DNA of 64,000 nt from Parapristionchus giblindavisi. Its lineage: Eukaryota; Nematoda; Chromadorea; Rhabditida; Diplogasteridae. Below are positions 58,123 through 64,000 of this stretch, one piece after another. The notes beneath the pieces were generated by a model. That model was given only the letters and a program-made list of their open reading frames with translations. It was not told where the DNA came from and made no database searches. A program made the position numbers and the translations under genes. Within the stretch, counting starts at the first letter, position 1. Each line of letters begins with the position of its first letter. The stretch is taken from assembly GCA_943737045.1 (NCBI GenBank), contig CALSFV010000005.1, positions 992,001 through 1,056,000 on the forward strand, in the 5' to 3' direction.

Positions 58123-59629
58123 GTTATCATTCTCTCCCACCCTATCATATCAAATTGTGTAAGAAGGACAGAGAGACAAAGATAAATACGTAGACACTAG
58201 GCAATAAAAGTGATACGCGCACGACTAGGGCGAAGAGAATGTATGTGTTTGTTGCGATATGTAGAATTTGCACCAGCTAAAAAGAGTGCGTATACAAATC
58301 GTCGAAAAAAAATTGAAACGGTCATAAGTACAACCGATCAATCAATCAATCTATTATGAAATGGAACCAATCGATACTAATGTTAATCACTCCCGAATGA
58401 AAAGTCGAACAACCCAACAAAGTCACCAGTGTCCGTATGCATGGAAAACGGTTTTCCGTTAGTTATGCATATGGCCACAGAGCAGAGTGACCAGTAAAAT
58501 AGCATGACAAACGAAAAAACCTCTCATGATCCACAGACCAACTCTATGATTTATTCATGATGATAATCCCACACGATTCCTAGAGGGGATAGCGAGAAAA
58601 AAGAGGCGCCAATCGATATTATCACTTCTTCTGTAAACAAAAGAGGGGAATCAAGTGATTGGCGAATAGAATCATGCCCTGAGGGGAAGAGGGGGTAGAA
58701 GGAAGGGGAAAGGCGCACAATGGAATGTGTGATAGAGAGAAGAAAGAAGAGAGGGGAGAGGGAGAGAGGGAGAGAGAAGCAGAAAAGGAGAAGGCGAGAG
58801 TGTCAATAAGGGAGTGGTTGCATGGGTTACAAATAAAGAAAAATGGTGTGGGAGTAGGAATGAAAGGATACATAGAAAGAGAGAGACAGAGATAGTACAC
58901 AGTGACGTATGTAATGCATACTATGTATACGGACTGCGTACAGAAATACGTAACCACAATACATCTCTGTATTGCAAAACATAGTACAGTAATAATGCAA
59001 ATCTTAGTCTGTGTCAGAATCAAAAAGGAATAAAAACATATAACTCATGAAGTAAAATCATAGCAACGTTACAGATTTTTTAAATGTCCAGATTTCGTAG
59101 TTTGTAACGTACTTTCAACCTGAGAGTACGAGTAAAATTAAGACAGGACTAGCCTTGACGCTCATACCACTAACACTATATTACTACAAGCACATATAAT
59201 ATAAGCCATGCTTCAAGTCAACAAAACTTGTCGACAGGGGAGGAAAAGGAGAGGAGAGCACACACTAAAAAACAAGGGTAAACGAGATACTTTACCCTCT
59301 CCAACGAATACAACCCCGAACCAATGATGCTCAGTGATGGATTACCTAGGGCAGAGAGAGCAACAGGAAACAAGAGAGGGAGAGGGAGAGAGAGGGGGAG
59401 AGGGAGAGAGAGGGAGAAGCGAACAAAGTGACGAAAAGGCAGTAAAAGAATGAAGAATGGGCCTGGAAGAGAAGAAGAAGAAAGCGAATCGATAGCGTGC
59501 TTGTAGTTGGAGAAAAGAAGAGGAGAAAAGAAAGAGAAGAAGAAGAGGATGACAGACTATGCTATAGAGAGAGGGAGAGATAGCGCAAGAGGGAGGCTGG
59601 CGTGGCAAGAGCTCTGGTTTTTATTTCCC

Positions 59630-59775
59630 ACTGGTCCCCCAGTAGATTTCCCAGTGGGGATGGAGCTAGGGGACCAGTGGGAGATTTACTGGGGGACCAC
59701 TGAGAAGGGGAGAGGCACTGGGGGACCAGTGGGAGAAAATTTAGTGCCCCAGTGGGGGAGTGGGCGTGGTCTTGC
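59630..59775. repeat. cluster of ACTGGGGGACCAGT inverted motifs, copy 1
   Basis: Six or so forward or inverted versions of CACTGGTCCCCCAGT are interspersed with GGGAGAtttACTGG. The same arrangement occurs at 62105-62260. Confidence 0.8.
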
Positions 59776-59883
59776 ACTGTGATATTGTAGAGAAGAGGGT
59801 TATAGTGAAATGACTGTTTATCCAAGTATGGACGATACGAATACATTCGAATTAATAAACAATAATAAAATAGCATAACTATC

Positions 59884-60112
59884 ACTCACGGCAAATTCTC
59901 TTAGATATAGGTTGTCTAACTGTTCAGCTAGAGAAAGGTTAGCTTACTCCAAAATCTCTCAAAAATACACGTTAAATAATACTCTCTCGCTCGAGATAGT
60001 AACGGGGACTGGAGTAAGCTAACTAAGTTATCTCACATTTGAGACAACGTTTCTCTAATTGTCGCATCTTAGATAAACTATGGCTCAAATATGAGACAGT
60101 TTGCCGTCAGTG
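59884..60112. mobile_element. possible MITE with CACTNACGGCAAA ends
   Basis: The left end CACTCACGGCAAA and right end TTTGCCGTCAGTG are inverted with one mismatch. The interior has inverted GAGACA/TGTCTC and AGCTTACTCC/GGAGTAAGCT pairs. Confidence 0.6.
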
Positions 60113-60433
60113 TAACTCAACAAAGTAACTATTGCATTACATACTAATCTAGAGCTTGTAAATGTGAAATCTCAAAGGGACTAGGGGACCAAAAGTTTGT
60201 TCGTTTTGTCGGTCTGAATATATTGAAAGATTAGAGGAGGGGCATATAACAATCGATAATCATTACATAACATTAAAAAAAGATACTGTTGTAGCATAGA
60301 TAGAAAGAGATAAAGGACAGAAACTAGTGATCAAAGATCACTTAATCCTTTTATCTGGTCATCTTCTTAATATCCTTCTGATTCATTGATCCGTTGAATG
60401 AATTATGCTGAACATTCTTCTAAGTCATAAACT

Positions 60434-61914
60434 TGACGACTCCCTCACATCTTGCTCTTTCCATACCAACTGAAAAGTATTGATTTTTTAAATAACAATC
60501 TTCCAATTCGTCATCCGGTTCAATCTATTTAACCTGACCATTAATAATCCTATACGAATTGTGCATTGTGATTTCAAAGACTTTGTTAAGCTGATTTCAA
60601 CGATACATCAGTTATCGATTTTCGTCCACACATGGCTTATTGTTAGAAAAACGCTTATTCTTTTTTTTCACTCGTTGCAAGACCACTCAATCGGAGTGGA
60701 GCTGCCAGAAGGTATGAATGGATCTATGAGTGGAATACCATTCGTTAGAGGTCAAGGAAACGAATGCTCATGAGCAATTTTATTTTTCTTAGCATGCAAT
60801 TTAATCGGTAGCAAAATAACTAGGATCGTAAATGAACAAGTGGAAGAACTCACAATATTCAGTTGGCTGGCTGCACTATGGCCCATGAAGCGATAAAGTG
60901 AACACTTGCTGAAATTAGAATTGATTAGCTAGCATTGCATTTATAGAGTAAGATACGCAGAACTTTGGAAAACTACAAAGTAGTTAATATTTCTATAAAA
61001 CAATTCAATAAATAAGTGACCATGCAAACCCATTGGCGAAATATATTTGAACATTCAGTCCTCCAAGTGTTGTTCCACAACACCTTTTCATGTTCATTGG
61101 ATCAGACTCTAATACGCGATGTGTAACTATTTACAGCCTAAAAAGTGTACTTTTCAACACATGAAAAGGTGTAAAAATGAACACCTCGAGGTGTAAAAAC
61201 TACACCTTTTTGAATGGCGCGGTCACCCCTTTTCATTCATTAGCTCTGCACCTATCTTTAGACTCCAACCACTTTGTCAATGTTGTACTGACTGTCAAAA
61301 TTTTGTGAGTGACAACAGACTTCCGTGTCACAATCATATCTTTCAATTGTAATAAGAATAGACTTCTCAATCGCTTGATGACATGTGCATTGCATGAAAA
61401 CAAGTGTATAAATATAGGGCGCGGCGAACCCCAGAAGGGTTTGGTGAAGGCGGTATTCGGTTTAAAAGAACACCTTTCCAGGTGTACCACTGAGCACATA
61501 AAGAGGTGTAAATTAGAGACTCGAAACTTTGAACGTGAAGCTGAAACCTGCAAAACTGGACACCTTTTCATGTGTTCAAAAGAGCACTTTAAAAGGTGTA
61601 AATTAGAACACCCCTACGTCTTCATAAAAACACTCCGAGGTGTTCTACAAAATTACACCTGTTCATTTTTACACCCTTTTTTTCTGAGTGCAACTCTAAA
61701 AATACCCAAAATTTCAAATCTTCAGGCTCGTAGCCATAAACATAATAAGTTGAAATAGAGTAATAAGTTGACATGAATGATGATGTATGAAGACTGTTCT
61801 TTTCAGGTTTTCCATACTTTTATTAACAAATAAAATTAACTTGAGGAATAGTTAAATAGAAAAATATACCTTTCTCCGGTTCATCATCCGTTGATCTCGA
61901 CTACGCGTCGCCAT
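60434..61914 (-). other. weak candidate for a small spliced gene
   Basis: An ATG at 61914 starts MATRSRDQRMMNRRK, ending at a good GTATAT donor (exon 61914-61870). A second exon-like piece, 60908-60854, has a TTTCAG acceptor and a GTGAGT donor and reads KCSLYRFMGHSAASQL in its open frame. A third begins after TTTTCAG near 60474. The phases of the first two do not join directly, so an exon is missing or the pieces are coincidental. No family recognised. Confidence 0.2.
61055..61695. repeat. region of dispersed AGGTGTAAA/TTTACACCT motifs
   Basis: More than ten short copies of ACACCTTTT or AAAAGGTGT in both orientations, closing with TACACCCTTTTTTTCTGAGTG. It looks like a non-autonomous transposon with clustered subterminal motifs. 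The ends are not resolved. Confidence 0.55.
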
Positions 61915-62104
61915 ATTGCCCTATTGAACTTAAATGAAATTATACTTATTTCATAGAATTGGTAAAATAAAACATATAAATAAGAAAAAAATTTAAAAGA
62001 CGCCGAACGCAACGCTCATGCCAAGAGCCGCAGCGCGTCCAATGAATAGCACACTTTGTCAAATGTATGACGAGCGCGCAGTTTCATACTCGTGGTCGCA
62101 TGGT

Positions 62105-62260
62105 TTTGTCTGGGGGACCAGTGGGAGATTTACTGGGGGACCAGTGGGGAGAAATGCGCCCAATCTGTCATCTTTAGAGCACTCTCTTGTCCTGGGAAAC
62201 CAGTGGGGGAGCAAAACCACGCCCACTTTTGCTGGGGCCCCACTGGGAGAAAAAAACCAG
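62105..62260. repeat. cluster of ACTGGGGGACCAGT inverted motifs, copy 2
   Basis: Begins CTGGGGGACCAGTGGGAGAT and ends CCCCACTGGGAG, sharing order and spacing of motifs with 59630-59775. Like that copy it abuts a GGGAGA tract. Confidence 0.8.
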
Positions 62261-62395
62261 AGAGGGAGAGGGAGAGAGGGGAAGAGGGAGAGGGCGAGGA
62301 CGTAACGGAAAGGAGAAGGGAAGAATCTTATAAGAGGGGGGAACAGAGGGAAGAGACCCTCTTCAGTCTATAGCCATCTAAGTACAGTGAGAGGT

Positions 62396-62487
62396 TGGAG
62401 AGGGATAGAGAGGGAGAGGGAGAGGGAGAGAGAGGGAGAGGGAGAGAGAGGGAGAGGGAGGGGAAAGAAAAGGAGAGGGAGAGAGGC
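62396..62487. repeat. GGGAGA polypurine tract
   Basis: Nearly pure A/G on the plus strand, made of GAGAGGGAGAGG units. Confidence 0.9.
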
Positions 62488-64000
62488 CCGTTATTCCATT
62501 GTTCAAGTGTGTGACCTCTGCATATACGGCGAATATTTAAGAGAGGTATAGAGTAGTAAACGAAGAATTAGAGAGAGCAATTATAATTAGACAGATGCTG
62601 CTTTCAAAATCACAAAAAGAAAAGAAAATCAGAGAAAACTCTTTTTTCACTTCTCGTGACTTACAAAAGAGAGGATAGAAGGATTCTCAACCCTTCACAG
62701 GATGTTAGTGTAACTTCTTACTTGTCAAATTCCCTCCTTCTCCCTTTCTATTATCTCCCTCTCCATCCGTCCCATCCTTCCCTCTGATTGCTAACTATTG
62801 TTTCCTCTCTACAGCGAGAAGTAGAGATAGAGAGAGAGAGAGAAAGAGATAGAGGAGAGAGAGAGAGATGAAAAGAACAACACACGGATTATCGAGAGCT
62901 GTCTTTACTCTCCCTCTACCTCTCCCCACTTTTCTCAATCATGAAAAACCGGCCAGTTCAGTAGAGGAGAAGAGTTCTCTTACCCTTCTATCAGCTTCTC
63001 TGGTGCTCTCTCGATTGTATACGCTCTCTCACCTGCCAATCGCAACCATAAAACAAACGTCTCTCTCTCCCCTCTCTCTCTCCCTTCCTCTCCCTCTCCC
63101 TCACAAAGTGGCTAATCGAGTGAGAGCAATGAGAAGAAGCACTATTGACAAGAGGTTTATTGATACAAGACGGAGCAAATAACTGAGTGAGTGGTACAAT
63201 GATAATAATCATTAGGAAGATAGAGAGAGGGGAAAGAGGGAGAGAAGGGGGGAGGGGCGAAAATCTCCGCATCTCAATCCCGGACATAGATTCAGCCCAA
63301 CGAATGAACGGAATGAGTGACACGACGACAAGAAGAGATTACAGTAATCCTAATTTTAAAAAAAAGACCATCAATCATCGCTCCAAAAAGTGAAACGAAA
63401 CGAAAGAAGAATAGAAGAGACAACTCGTCATCTACATACTCTGTTCTCTGCCCTTCTCTCTCTCCCTCTGTACTTTTGAACATCACATGAGTGGATCAGT
63501 GATCAGTATTATGAATAAATAATACAAGGTAAATCATGAGCGAGAGAATAATATACATGAGCATCGAAACCGAAAACAGATGCCGATGTCCAAGTTCATA
63601 ATTTCATTTCCTCCCATTTTCCAATTCAGTAGAGGCTCACTGTGGAACCTAATCTCACCCCTACTAATTACTACTTTTAATTTTTATATTTCTATATTAA
63701 TTGATGACAAGACAAAACAAACGACCGCTCACTACCAAAGTGTTTCCCCAACAACGATGCCCTTTTATGGAACACTTTACGCGAACAGTAGAGAACATTC
63801 GGATATATGACATCACGAACGATCGTTTGAGGAAAAAAACAAAAGGATTACTGTAGATTATTGTAGGGATCAATGTTGAAGAGTACAGTAGTACGACTGA
63901 AGTTGGAACATACATTTTCGGAGCCCCCACATTATTTTTTTATATAGTGGGTCGATTTAGAAAAATCTTTATTTTTCGCTTAAATTGTAATTTTTCGCAT

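Larger units (their letters stand above)
52998..64000. other. 11-kb gene-poor region rich in GA/CT low complexity
   Basis: I find no convincing gene. The 5' part (52998-54000) is the probable promoter region of nud-2. Beyond that are purine/pyrimidine tracts at 54125-54195, 55392-55972, 58032-58121, 58681-58798, 59371-59421, 59505-59590, 62255-62335, 62396-62487, 62829-62871, 63059-63103 and 63222-63257, a few small transposons, and two clusters of an ACTGGGGGACCAGT motif. Most open frames here are repeats of Glu/Arg/Gly or Ser/Leu. One weak gene candidate is at 60434-61914. Confidence 0.6.

Overview
This is eukaryotic DNA and almost certainly nematode. Genes are cut into many small exons by short GT-AG introns ending in TTTTCAG-like acceptors. 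Several start codons follow a bare splice acceptor, as expected for spliced-leader trans-splicing. The intergenic DNA is full of TTTGATCTTTGATC strings, TACAGTAATC motifs and long CTCTCC/GGGAGA tracts, a texture I associate with Pristionchus and other diplogastrids (recognition, not a database result). No bacterial operons, CRISPR arrays or phage genes are present.

Layout. 1-5058: gene-poor, with polypurine/polypyrimidine tracts and small tandem repeats. 5059-18616: an accessory cluster of four paralogous secreted-protein genes. Three are on the minus strand (5059-6513, 9476-11064, 14096-16086) and one on the plus strand (16728-18616). An unrelated secreted precursor-like gene sits among them (12322-12804, plus). 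19060-30958 (minus): a 26-exon, 899-residue ERMP1-type M28 endoplasmic reticulum metallopeptidase. 30959-34275: transposon debris, including a reverse transcriptase remnant and a decayed fifth copy of the secreted family. 34276-41829 (plus): a 12-exon fukutin/LicD-type protein of 385 residues. 43196-47646 (minus): an 18-exon core-2/I-branching glycosyltransferase of 480 residues. 49721-52997 (minus): nud-2/NDE1, 10 exons, 317 residues. 52998-64000: about 11 kb without a convincing gene, mostly GA/CT-rich low complexity plus small transposons.

All exon chains were built by hand by joining splice sites in phase. For the four large genes every junction keeps frame and the length fits the family. 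ERMP1, the fukutin-like protein and the core-2 enzyme all belong to the ER/Golgi glycoprotein-processing system, but they are separate transcription units on different strands, so I infer no operon.

The most interesting material is of two kinds. First, the secreted cluster: each member has a signal peptide, a spacer (long, acidic and repetitive in three of them) and a roughly 85-residue C-terminal domain spread over the same three exons with phase-0 introns. That domain resembles the CBM49 cellulose-binding module of plants and Dictyostelium. Second, an unusual load of foldback elements. Long palindromes of 0.5-2.2 kb lie in introns of the metallopeptidase and fukutin-like genes, so their pre-mRNAs should carry long perfect hairpins. 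A TTAA-flanked foldback family, three 8-bp-TSD hAT-like MITEs and a 110-bp palindromic MITE present at least seven times are also visible.
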